A stretch of 64,000 nucleotides of DNA from Litomosoides sigmodontis (taxonomy: Eukaryota; Nematoda; Chromadorea; Rhabditida; Onchocercidae), in the NCBI GenBank assembly GCA_963070105.1, contig OY718803.1:5500507-5564506 (forward strand). Reading direction: 5' to 3'. Every line of letters starts with the position of its first letter. Within the stretch, counting starts at the first letter, position 1. A program made the translations under genes and the position numbers. Under the pieces are notes generated by a model, which did not search any database, was not told the origin of the DNA, and saw only the letters and a list, made by a program, of their open reading frames with translations. Below, in pieces: positions 37,899-50,132 of the stretch.

Positions 37899-38750
37899 GG
37901 TCAAGTGCATCTGTCATCCCATTCTCCTTGTCACGCCCCGCAGCACAACACATAGATTTTACGAGATAATGTTGTCGGTTTGTTTGTCTGTGTGTTGTTC
38001 AGCGCTTTGCACATACATATGTGTAGTCGTGAAGATGAACTGCGATAATGTTCGTGAATGTACGTACGTGCGCCTGTTTCGATGTCACGTCTTTCAGCGT
38101 CATCTCTCGCTCAGGTTTCATCTTTTTTAACCAAAAAACCTTACGGCATGTTGGCAGCAGAAGTACCCACACATGCCACGTGTACATGCGGGAAATAGGT
38201 ACACATTGGGTTTTTTTGCAAATTAAAATTCCACGAAACGTTATCGTCGCTGCTTCATTGCCTGCGCTCTTCTTTTCATCTGCCAAATAAACTTTTTCCA
38301 TTTATAAGCAAGAGATTTCACTTTTCTTTCATTTAAACGATTGTATACGGAAAGTATGATGGATTGAATTTCATTGAAGAATAATGAATTGTTGAAGTTT
38401 TGCAAATCTTGAAAGCATTAACCCTGCCCAATCCATTCATCTTTGCAGACGGATAGTGCTGAAAAGATACAGGTCAAGGTGATAACTAGCATTTTATACC
38501 CAATTTTGCTCACATTCTTTCTTCAAAATTCGATTGATCAATCAATTAACAACAAATAATGCAAGGCACAGAAGAACCTTTTTTTTTCAGTTAAAATACA
38601 TTTTGCTTATCGCATGTGATACTCCTCTTTTCATTAAGCTAATTTTGTTAATTGTAAAGAAATCCACTTCCCTCCAATCGACGATTTCCCGCGGGGATCA
38701 TTGGTAACTTCGAAGTTTATTGCAGTAGTTTAGTTAATGAATTCCGTGGA

Positions 38751-38823
38751 GCATATGAAGTCTCGACTAGTCTAATATTAGTCCTAGCATATACGAAGTC
38801 TGGACTGGTCTAACATTAGTCTT
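38751..38823. repeat. two-unit tandem repeat of about 36 bp
   Basis: GCATATGAAGTCTCGACTAG at 38751 recurs as GCATATACGAAGTCTGGACT at 38787, with the following TCTAAYATTAGTC also repeated. The first unit contains the palindrome GACTAGTC. The copies differ by several substitutions and a small indel. Confidence 0.75.
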
Positions 38824-40975
38824 CCTAGAAGAGCACCCAATTACAGCCATGAAGTATGACGTTTGAGTCTGATTTATCTCCCTGAACTGCAATGATTTAT
38901 TTGTCAGTTTCGAAATATCACTGTTACGTCAAATACGTTTAATACTGACTGATCGAGGAAGTATATGTTTCGCATTTACTTGCTGTGTTTATTTAGCTTC
39001 GGTGAAAGGGTTTTTCGATGAATTCACCCTACTCACCACCTTTGCCGTATTCATTTTAATCAGCGTTTCTGATCTGTCCCAGTCCTAAAATACTAAGATT
39101 TTTCGAAATATTTAAAGTTACATCTGTAAAAAACGCTCGAATTTTTGCTGAATTATGAAAGTTGCTATCCTTTTTCTAAACAAAGCTTTACATTCAATGT
39201 TCGATAAGCATTGGAGCATTGCTTAAAAGTGTTGCATGACGAATTCGATAAGCAACTTGATTCTCACTTCCCTTTTCCCTTATAAACTCCTGCAGATATT
39301 TTCAACAAAAAGGGAGGGAAATTAGAGCGCAAGAAATGAGTCAAGCCCGCATGATAAAAAATACTTTCAGTTTCGCACAACACTGCTGTCACATCATGAT
39401 GATTTCTTTTCTGTCTTTCTAAATGCAGATTATCGGCAGTAAATACCCCTTGAACAAGGCCAAATTCTCCTTCAAAATGTCAAGGATTTCAGGGATTTGC
39501 GAGGGCATTTATATAGTTCTTAAATAGGTGTTACGTCAGTTGGTACCAAGTCTTCACAGGACTATGCATTTTAGGACATAAAATTTTTACTAATTTAAGG
39601 TCTCATTGTATCATCTGAATGAGTTATTTGCTAAATGTAATCAAAATGCTTCCCAGTTTTAACATTTTAATTCAGAGAAACATTAAGGCTTGAAGGAAGC
39701 CAATGACTTGCGTCTGTTTGTGCACACTTCGATAGCTGCTGAATTAGAGAAATGAGGCTGTTGAAGAGATGTCGACGCTCCTCAGGGATGAGCTGGTGCT
39801 CGTGTTGTGGTGTTCAGAAATTTTGTAGTAAATCTGTTCGCAATGTATTTTCAATTATTTCCATTGTTCTCCGCGGAAACCTCTCCTGGCTGTGAAATAT
39901 GTGCTTTTGTGTCGGTTGCTCAGTGCCCCCTTGTTGCGTGATTTATCATCCGCAACTTCAGCACCATTACTCACTGGCAGCATTCCGTAACATCCTGCTT
40001 TACCATTCCTTACCTTCTATTAAATTAATTAATATCTATTCAGACCGGCACGGCAATTTCTCTTTGTTCACTTTAACCAAGCATTTTTTCATCCTTTTCC
40101 GCTATGCAATCTCGGCAATTTTATTACTCAAACTTTTCAATAATTCGATTTGTTAGCCTCAAGATAACTCTAATTAAAATTAATATTTAATTACAATAAT
40201 ATATGTTCGAAATATCAAAATTATCACTTCCATAACTTCAATACCTTGCCAAGTGTTGTCACTAACACGTTTAGGAATGTCCGTAAATGAATCTTGTGAT
40301 TTGTTGAAGGAACAAACTTCTCATCAAAGATCTCTGAAATAGATTTTTAAAAAAGCATTAATATAATGAAATACTCTCAAAAAGTCAGCACACGTTATTT
40401 ATGGAAGATAAAATAGTTGTGCGTCAATTCTGATACTCTTTATACTTAGCATTCTGTGAGTTACACGTATGTACTACGTATCTGTTGCATTAATAGATGC
40501 ATTACTTCTAAGCTACTTTATTACAACTGATATTACCGTTCCGTTGAATTTATAAATTCTGTTGAAAGACGGATCTTTGATGTTTTCATTTATTTTCGTC
40601 AAGTTTCTCCACTAATTTCATGTGTGATAAGGAGAGCGTAGGCCACTGTGGTGAAGATCTTAACGATTAATGAAATGTGAGTTTTATAGTTGCAATTACT
40701 GTTGTCACTGCCACTGTACACTGTACTGTCGCAACTGTCGCAGCTACGGTAGGCAAGTAAAAACAGCAGTAGGAAACGAATTGAATTGACCCTGAACTCT
40801 TTAGATGATGGAGCGTACGGGCGAAAGTCCCCATTTCCTCTTACTTTGTTACCCTTAAAATTAGGTCGCCGGTAGGGGTCACCATTTCGTAAATTTCAGG
40901 TTTTCGAAAGCATGAAACAGCGCAGCTAGCCGTGGTCATACATGGATGGCAACACTTAAATTGTCTCAGATTTCT

Positions 40976-40993
40976 CTCCCCCTCCCCCCCCCC
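40976..40993. repeat. C-rich tract
   Basis: TCTCTCCCCCTCCCCCCCCC; low-complexity pyrimidine run. Confidence 0.8.
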
Positions 40994-42371
40994 TTCTTCT
41001 TCCACTAGAATATTTAAATTTTACTATTGTGAATACGAAATTTAATTTTATTTCATCGTATTTCATATATGAAGTGAATGTCTCACTCAACATCTCATTT
41101 AACTTTCATTGAACTCCACAACGTTTTTGCTTTTTAGTTTGTATATCTCACCAATGTGCTTTGATAACCACCGATTTTATTATTTTCCACTACTAAGTAT
41201 TACTTGATCAATGAACATTACGAAGTGATTTATTTTGTGTTTATCTTCTATTTCTTTTATTTTATGATAAATAATTCTATGTTAAAGCGTAAATCTTGAA
41301 ATTTTGAATTTTCGGAAACTTTAGTTTTAAATTCCAATGTTATCTAACAGAATGTATCTGGTAGATAATGTTAAAAAGCGGCAATTTTCTTCACTGATCA
41401 TTTTTTTCACTCGAATCAATTGAAGGCCTATGATTGAATGGGCTTTAAGTTAGAACTTATGGGAGCAGTTTTATATATTTTCTAGTTTGAACAAATATTC
41501 CTGAAGAATTGAACGAAATTCAAATGATGCTCTACTGTGAGCATTTATTCTATGGAATGTTAGCACAAGAAACGTTGAGCAGCTTTTCCTACTTCTGTTA
41601 ATTAGCTATGAACTTGAAATTAATGTAAATAGGACCAATTTTTATAAACTTAAATTCATCATTTACATGGTATTGATATATGAATGTAATTTAGCATATG
41701 AATAAGGTAATTTTCACATTTATTCGGTTGATGGGGTGGGTGGAATTTTAGGGTTTCTTCTAACATCCGTCTGTTAGAATGAAAGGCTTGCATTTCGTTG
41801 AGAATGTTTGGTTCAGTAAGGCTGAAAGGAACTTTCATCATTTATACTGCTTACTTCCTCATCCTTCGGCTGGCTTTTCTCATCTCATCTTAATCCAGAA
41901 ATTCTTCCTATCTTGTGCCTCAAAGACTGATATAAATTCAAAGCAAATGCGTAACGAAAAATTTGCCAAATAAAATATCACTCATTTATCTCTGTCACTT
42001 CTTCTTGAGGTATCTTAAACTCTAAACCGTTATGAAAGTAGTTATGTTGTCTATTTGAAATGTAAAATCGGTTTTCGGAAAGAAATGAAATGGGGCACGA
42101 AAGGCTTGTAGGTGCTTGGAATAACGCTGCTTTAGCTCTTCCTTTTGAAGAAAGGGATTATACATTTGAGGATCACTAAGAGTGGTCCTTGTCATCCATC
42201 CACAGAGTGAGATGAAATGCCTTCAGGCTACGGTAGGTACGTTAACGGTTGAAGAGAGACCATTTACTACTTCTCAAACCACCACGGATATTTCACAAAA
42301 AAGCAAATAATGCATGCGAACGCTTTCCGTTAAAAGTGCTTCAGAATTCGCATCAGTAATTAAGGTTCCTT

Positions 42372-42779
42372 ATGGTTTTCACTTCAACTCAACTAGTTTT
42401 AGTCCCACTCACTAATTGCCCTGAAATAAAGTTAACAACCGGGTTAAATGATAATCTGGAGCATATCAGAGCCTTAATCACACTATGGAAATTTGTGCGC
42501 AAAAAACATCCCAAGAAATGTTTGAAATTTGACAAATTTCGTCAAGTATTTATCACATACTGCGGAATGATATCCGCCGTTAAAAATAGGTTCTTGAGAA
42601 GGCGGTATTATGTGAATAATGTTTGCTTACAAAGAGCTAAGCTGGCTACTAATCACTATCACCCGTCGGTATTTAAGGCGATTTCCGTTGTCCACTTACC
42701 TCAAGAGATATCTATCCTTGCATCCCTGAAAGATCCGCTGAAAACGTCTGTTGGGTTCTGCTTATTTTTTGTTGAATAA
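42372..42779 (+). CDS. unrecognised 135-codon open frame
   Basis: Opens MVFTSTQLVLVPLTNCPE. It includes LWKFVRKKHPKKCLKFDKF and ends VGFCLFFVE. Composition looks more protein-like than its neighbours, but there is no family resemblance, no signal peptide and no flanking exon that I can support. Could be a chance frame or a decayed gene. Confidence 0.15.
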   Translation: MVFTSTQLVLVPLTNCPEIKLTTGLNDNLEHIRALITLWKFVRKKHPKKCLKFDKFRQVFITYCGMISAVKNRFLRRRYYVNNVCLQRAKLATNHYHPSVFKAISVVHLPQEISILASLKDPLKTSVGFCLFFVE

Positions 42780-43716
42780 GCCAACAAGGATTAGTAAGCT
42801 TAAGCGACTTGAGCAGGTCAGTAATTCATCATGTCTGAATGAGGTAAGGCATCATATAATTTCATTGTTTATGGTGTGGTTAATTGCATAAGGCCTGGAA
42901 TGGCAAACCAAGTATAGGAACAAGCTGTCTGCTATCCAGCGTGGATTACCAGGCCTGAGGTAAAAGCTAACTGAACATTTAATGTACTAAGCATTTGGTT
43001 TGTCTTATTTTTCAATCATTCATTTGGTTCAATGAAATATCAGAATTTTATTGCAGATGGGATTTCCAAGCCGTCTGCTCTCCAGCAGTGCGGTAGATCC
43101 ATTTATTTGATTTTTTTGTAAAAATTAATTCAACAGCTGCAATTGTTTCATATTGGGTGCATGCATGCATCTAATCAATGAGCCGATTCTTCATAAATTA
43201 GCTTTTTAAAGGAACAAGGCAATATTCGCTATATGCGCCAAGTGTTTTGAATTAATTTAAAAGATAAAAATTTACAAGATCTTCGAAAGATTAAAAATTA
43301 AAGTAAAAATTGAGGTGGAAGTTTAGGATTTTGAACCACCATTCTTTTTTACTCAATGCTTAAAGTACGTGGAGGACATTAATTTGCAAAATATTAGATC
43401 AGACTGATATTTTAATAAAATAACTTCTTAGGTTATAATATATTAATTACAATAAAGTTAGTGAGTTATCCTGTAATATCAACATGTACATGCAATGTGC
43501 TTCGCCACTTTCTTTCCAAGGAGTTTGGTCCCTTTGAATTATGTTGAAAACTTACTTTCTCATTATACGGTATAGTATGGAAGTGAGCGGTAGACACTCG
43601 TAACGACTTTTATTTTCAGATTGATTGATGAATACAGTGAGCCTTATTATTATTTTCTAGGATGAAAATTACTTAGTCTAATAGTTGTGAGGAATGGAAG
43701 AGATGGAGTTATTAAT

Positions 43717-43742
43717 GAGAGAGAGAGAGAGAGAAAGAGAGA
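43717..43742. repeat. (GA)n run
   Basis: Short GA dinucleotide repeat. A similar one is at about 51671-51690. Confidence 0.9.
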
Positions 43743-43990
43743 AATACGTGGCTGGAGCTTATTTTAGTCGTGGGATTATGGAAGGGAAGTATCGAACATG
43801 ATTTTGTAAGGATTATCTTCAGTATATGATTCCCGAGAGTACGGTATGTACGACGTGCTTTCATCCTGGATCAATAGAGCATTCGGACTTGTGTTCTCTC
43901 TGCTGCTAGAAGACTGGATGTGTGTAGTGTTGCAGGAAGGGAGAGCGAAGAAGGAAGCGGAAGATAGAAGGACCTGCCGACGAGCTCATC

Positions 43991-43997
43991 GCTGCTA

Positions 43998-44035
<38 letters not shown>

Positions 44036-44085
44036 GGTGGTGGTGGTGGTGGTGTTGATGTTGGTGGTGGTGTTGCTGGCTGGAA
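43991..44085. repeat. (GCT)n followed by (GGT)n
   Basis: About a dozen GCT units run into GGT/GTT units. The open frames read as Cys/Trp or Ser runs, which are repeat artefacts. It lies about 400 bp upstream of the nuclear receptor's first supported exon. Confidence 0.9.
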
Positions 44086-44472
44086 ATATCCCCAACGAAC
44101 CTTTCGCTTTTCAGTCTCTCTGGCACTGCTTATTGGAGGAGATTCCGAGCTAACAAGCTTTGATCCACGCCACGACCTTTGCCCGCCCCGAGGCTAAGTG
44201 TCGTCGGAAGAGAAACACACGTCTGCCTCTCATTTCACCTCTTCTACTACTCCTTCCCTACTCCTGTAATTTCCTCTTCCGTCCTTAGATAACAGCCTCT
44301 CCCACCTAGCAATTTAGAATTTAAAAAGAAGGCATTGAACAGAATCTCCCAAAGTACCTGGCAGAAAGGACATCCATCACGTGTAACAAAATACAATCAA
44401 CGTGTTGGAACTAACATAAAGTGCATGAAGAAAAAGCAATGGAAAGAGGAACACCGTGTTCCGCCTGTGGAA

Positions 44473-47400
44473 ATGTCCGTACCTGTAGTAAGCTCCTCCT
44501 GGATGGATTCCAATACCAGAAATCCAAGCACCAACAATTCGGATGCTAATATCCAGGTAACTTACTCACCACTAATAAATCCAAAGTGTGATTGTTGTAG
44601 AATTTAAATGCTCAGATATTGAAGTTCTTTGCCAAGTCGTGAAAAATGTATGTGGCATAATTGGAGGATTCGCGATCGTCCTCTGGTGCAAGCAGCTCCG
44701 ATTCGGGTAATGCATCGAACGGCGGTGTTGCCGGTGGTAGTGGCGTTGGTGCCCATCCTGATAATTCACTAACCGAGAGACAGTTATTGCTTGGTACCGA
44801 ATGTGTTGTTTGTGGTGACAAATCGAGTGGCAAGCATTATGGGCAGTTCTCATGCGAAGGATGTAAATCATTTTTCAAAAGGTATCCCACCTGTCCATTT
44901 CAATACCTCCCAGGATGTGTCGCAACTGTTATCCCCTCTCCTAAGGAGATGGGCTCATTTCACACATATTTCCCCCCTCAAATTTACTTTCTTCACAACA
45001 GAGAAAGAAACTAAAATGAAAATGAGAATTACTTTCTCTGCGGCTATTATTTCATTCAATGCAGAAAATGTATAATTATAAATTCAAAAATCTATTTTTA
45101 ATCACCGTCGTTAATATTTACCAGCACCTGTTCCTGAAATTTAATTCCAATATAACGCTTTCAATTTTCCTGTACTTTAGCGGTTGAATCGACAGTTAGT
45201 GAAAACATCACTGTTGCCATGTTGCACCTAATTTCTTAGTTTGAAGTGAATGAATAGCTTCGATTATCTGTCATCTGTTCTTACGATTAACTTGTCATTC
45301 GAATTATTCAAATTTCAGAACTTTTCATAACATTTATGAATTGACTTTAACAATAAATTCATTGTCAGTGATTATTTCGAGAGGCGTTTGTCATCGCCTC
45401 CTCTCTGCATCAGCATAGTGCCTTATGCAATTTGGATTCAAACGCATGGAGGAAATCAGTTTCGTACTTCAGATCGATAAGACGCAGTCTAAATTACACA
45501 TGTCGTGGTTCTAAGAACTGTCCAGTAGATGTGAATCATCGGAACCAATGTCAGTACTGCCGTTTGAAGAAGTGCGAGAGAATGGGAATGCGCAAGGAAG
45601 GTTTGTTTTGTTGAGCTTTATGTTTGCTTCTAGTATTTAACAAATCAAATGTTCTGTTGCTGACATCACCGTCGCCATTTCTGTTCAGTAATTAGTCAAC
45701 CGGTCCAGTTGAGATGACCCTTCCTGCACAGCGGATACATCATCCAACCACGGCACAGGAGTTTGTTGTGCTGCAAGTGCCATCCTGCACCGCGCACTGT
45801 TATCCGTTGACTTTGTTGGCCGGCGGCTACCCAAATGAATCGCTTGTGATTGAGAGACTTTCTCAGCCACAGGTATTAGGCGATAAAATTGAGTTGGTTG
45901 TTAACTAATGCTTTTGACTTGATTTCAACAATTCGTGGCAAGAACCTATCGCACACACACGGTAAACTTTTGCAAAGCGTTTACCTAGAATGGATGAATG
46001 TGGTAGCCAGCTGGCAGATTTGGCTATGAGAAGTAAGTTCGTGTTGACGTGTTCAGGTGCGTTGAACAGGTGCGAACATTTCAGCAGTGCAACGCGGAAG
46101 GATACCACCAAATGCGCAGCATGCTTCTTCCTACGCCTACGCTTCGACAGGTCTGTTTGGAGAACGATTGCTGGCAGTGAATCAAACTGTTCGCTCACAT
46201 TTTTCATCCGTTGTGACACATCTCATTCGCGCTGAGCCATATCCGCCGACCACTTGTAAATGCTTTAACTACTCTTTTGTTTGTAAGTTGGAAGGGAGAC
46301 ATGTAATGTCAGCGAAGGTCATCTCATCCTGTTCCTCACATCCTTTGAATAAATTGGAATTTTCCGGCAACTGTCCTGTTTCGTAGAGGTACGTTTTGTT
46401 GGGCTAAATCATCACATCTCACATTTCCTGCTCTTTTTCTCAGAGAACCTGCAACTACTCTTCTGTTCTCAAAGAGCGAAGTTACACGTTGAACAGAATA
46501 GACATCTTTAGGAAGTTCTTTTATAGATTCACAGTGGTTGATATCTCACATAAATTTTTATAGCCTAACTGAACTGTTATTTTTAATGCCTTTGTTCTCT
46601 TTCTCCTGCAAATCAACTCAGAAGATTAAGCCTTGGGAGAAGTCGACTTGATAGCAAAACTTACTGCAACACGATGATTGCCGTAACGCTTGTATTTATG
46701 CTAAACAGTGATATATCTTCAACAGGCTTACTACTAAGCTTTCAGTGGGAGTAATTTAAACAAAGTACTGCAAATAGGTGATTTGGAAGTATTTGAAAAT
46801 TACATCACTACTACTGAACGTCTCCGTTTCTGTAAGCCTGAGTTAGCCGAGGCACCAATTTAGCATTATGTAAGGCACTTCGAAGAAAACAATTGGGTCA
46901 CTTCGCTCCAGAAAGAGAAAACGCGATTCAATTCAAAAGGTTGAATAAGCAAAGTTTCGGAACTCTGACTCTTTCACAATGAAAATGTTCTCGGAGGTCA
47001 TCGCTTGTCCAGCTTGTCTAACACTGTCCAACATTTTGCGCAACTTTTCGATTTAGAAATTCCCAATATTGTTGCTTAATTAAACATCGAACAACCGATG
47101 GAGCGCTCTAATCGATCAGTGTTTGATTTTGGGAAAAATTTTAAACAAACAACAATCTTCCAAAAACTCTCTTAGTGTTGGCTTTCTAAGCTAAAACTAA
47201 AATTTAGTGCCAATTTACCGTGTGGCATTTAGGAGGAGTGGGAAAGGCAGAGCGACACACCGACGTCAGTAGACCTTAGCTTTCGTGAGCAGGGCATTTT
47301 TCATTTACAATTGCTGATACTTGGGAAATGGAATTAATTGTATTTCTGAATGATTTACAACATTTTAAAGAATTTGACGCAAAATAATCTCAGTTTTTCT

Positions 47401-50132
47401 TATGCCTTTCGTGACCGTAGAGAAACAGTTGTTATAACTGAGAAATTGGAATAAACATACGCTCTAGGAAAGGGTTTCTCAGTCCATTTTTAGAAATTTG
47501 ATACTTTAGCGAGCAGTGGGGAGGGGGGTGGGGCGGGGGTGGGAGGATTGCGTGAAAAGAAGGGAGTAAGCTGAATTTAGACGGAGGACTGATAGAACTA
47601 TTTCAGGCAGCTCACCGTCAAGTTCGATTGGAATGGACAATATCTATGAGTTTGGTGCGAAGCTGTTGTTTTCTGCCGTTGAATGGGCAAAAAATATCCC
47701 ATTCTTCAGTGAGCTCAGTGATTCTGATCAAGTATATCCTTTTATTCACACGCACACTACCTGCCAATACTTGGCAAACGTGAAATGAAAATTGATTTGC
47801 AAAATTGTTATTCTGGTTATTGTGTAAAGCGTAATTTACGATTGAGATATGGATGAAAACCGGCTATTCGGATCCCTCATCTCAGTTCTAACGTTCTTTT
47901 TTTGAACACTGATCGTTGTAGTTGACGTTGCTTCGAGCAAGTTGGGCTGAATTGTTCGTGGTGAATGCAGCGCAGTTCGGTATGCCTGTACACGTAGCAC
48001 CTCTGCTCGCTGCCTCTGGCTTACATTCTTCTCCTCCGTTGCCAACCGATCAACTGGTTGTATTCATGGATCGGATACGTATTTTCCAGGTCATTTTTGT
48101 CTCCTTTTCGTTCTTTCGTTGTCCGGACAAGCAAACACATGTGAGAATAGCTTGCTGTGTTCACCTGTCCTATGTGAGCTTAGATTCTAGGTATACCGAA
48201 ATTACATTCTAATCACTTTCAGCTACGTCAACAAGGTAGTAGGCAAAGGAGAAATAAAATAAATTTTTTTTCTTCTCCTAAAACGATTTTTTCTCGGTGT
48301 TAGACAATTTAGATAACGAAATATTGTTGTTACAGGAGAGCAACGCAGGCCAGTTTTTGAATTTATTTTAGGGTCAAATCGAACGTCTGAAAGCGCTGCA
48401 AATGGATCCAGTCGAATTTTGCAGTCTGAAAGCAATTATATTATTCAGTGTTGGTTAGCCTTTTCTGTGCTTTACTGTTTCTACTGAATTATGCTTGCAT
48501 TGTAAGTTTTTCGGTTAGATTGAAGTCCCAAACAAGAGACTTCCTTGAGAGGCTGTTATGGATAACGTGAGGGTTTACCAGTGCATTTTTGTTTATTATT
48601 TCTCTCACAGTGAGCTTTCTAACTCATTGAGGAAAAATATAACGTTCTTATGATTTTAATATCAACACTGCTGTTGTTTGATGTACTTTCAACGACATGT
48701 ATTGTTGTTGGAAAATTCAATTGAATTACAACAGTTATAGCGGAAAAACTTCACATCTTTCTAGTGCCAAGGGCTGAGAAAATGCGTTAAAGGAAAAGGT
48801 GAAAGGCCTTAAAATAGGATGTTGAAAGGAGGACCTGGAAAAAAATAGGTCAGTAAATTGCCGGTTTCTCTTCACTCAACATGTGCGAGATATATTTTCA
48901 CCACAGCGAACCAGCAAGTGGATCGTCTCGGCCGATTACGAAAATAAGTGATAATTGTTGTTTAAATTGTGACGCATATCAGACAATGGATTTCAGGTCT
49001 CGAGAGAGGATGTCTCATTTCATCTTGTTCATTTGAGATTTAGCGATAGTTAGTTTCGGTGGTACGGGCGGTGACTCTGTAATGGCCTCAAACCATCAGT
49101 CAGGGTTGAGATAACGCACCTTTCAAAAGGGAATTGTTGTGTTTGCGTTTGACACTAACACCAGCAGCATGTCTCTATGGCAATGTGGCGGTGAGCGTCC
49201 CTTTAAGCGAATTCAATTTTGTATACAGTGGGTATTTGTAGAAATATCAAAACGATTAGGTTGACGCACGTGGTGTTCTCTTCGAGTCAGCCATCGTTAC
49301 ATCACCAAAATTCAAAGAAAGTGAGCTACCGGAAGTGTTAAAAGGCTGAAGAAGGAGAAGGGTAAAAAAGGATTAAACTTGCCCTTCTAACGTTTAGATT
49401 GCTGCTGCTACAGGGCGTTGTACTTTTCACTTCTTCTTATTTGTGTGTTTTTTCTTTTTCGATTTCTATTTTGAAAAGGATTCCTTGAAACAACTGTGCT
49501 TCAATTTGTTGGATGTGTGTGACTTTTTAATATATTTGCGTATTCAGTGCATCTTGGGACAATCAAAAACAGGAGGAGATTACCGCACAAAAGTTAAGGC
49601 ATTAAAAAAACAGGGCATTTCAGATCATATGATAAAAAATAACTGATAATGAGAGCATACGACTCTCTCCTCAACTGAAAAACTAGGCAGTTCAATAGTT
49701 TCAAATTCGTAGATGTTTGGAAGGTCACATTTTTTGCAGATTGTTGTGGACTAAATGATGTTATACGAGTGGAAACGATACAGGAGAAGGTTCAATCGGC
49801 ATTGGAAGAATATTGCAGGTCGCAAAAGCAATTACAGGTTATTTTAATTTCTTAATCAGCATTTTATTTGAATGTTTTAAATGATCTTATGATGAGTTGC
49901 TAATGGATATACTACAATCAAAATTTGAAGTTCGTTTCAGATCGGACGGTTCGGCCGTTTGCTGCTGCGATTACCAAGTTTGAGATCGATCAGTGCATCT
50001 GTGATTGAGCAGTTATTTTTCGTAAAATTAGTTGGCGAAACACCAATCGAATTTCTACTCAGGGATATGCTTGGAACGCAAAATGAAAATGTCATCAAAC
50101 CGTTTGTTTGGTCTTGTCGGCTGCGTTCATGA
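44473..50132 (+). CDS. unc-55: COUP-TF/NR2F-type nuclear receptor (UNC-55-like)
   Basis: Orphan nuclear receptor and transcriptional repressor; in C. elegans UNC-55 sets motor-neuron synaptic identity. The DNA-binding domain spans two exons: [20 protein letters not shown] then EGCKSFFKR (ending 44881), and [20 protein letters not shown] with [14 protein letters not shown] (45473-45600), giving eight zinc cysteines and a P-box as in [16 protein letters not shown] follows near 46087. The ligand-binding domain exons are 47607-47731 ([15 protein letters not shown]), 47922-48089 ([20 protein letters not shown]), 48372-48453, 49740-49837 and 49941-50132 ([20 protein letters not shown], then [19 protein letters not shown]). 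The tail ends WSCRLRS. The N-terminus is unsure: the ATG at 44473 ([13 protein letters not shown]) is linked by a weak acceptor before [14 protein letters not shown]. Confidence 0.93.
47518..47547 (+). other. G-quadruplex-type motif in receptor intron
   Basis: Five G runs of 3-6 (GGGG, GGGGGG, GGGG, GGGGG, GGG) separated by single bases lie on the coding strand, 60 bases before the first ligand-binding-domain exon. The surroundings are AT-rich. Confidence 0.75.

Larger units (their letters stand above)
36691..44472. other. long region with no recognised gene
   Basis: Nearly 8 kb of mostly AT-rich DNA between the CDC27 fragment and the nuclear receptor gene. It contains simple repeats, a diverged tandem repeat at 38751-38823, two longer unrecognised open frames (36865-37281 minus, 42372-42779 plus) and a possible isolated first exon at 37760-37808. 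It probably includes upstream regulatory DNA or large 5' introns of the receptor gene. Confidence 0.5.

Noticed and set aside
43846..44095. Cys/Trp-rich or Ser-rich frames on either strand
   Set aside because: Come from GCT and GGT simple repeats with no conserved flanks.
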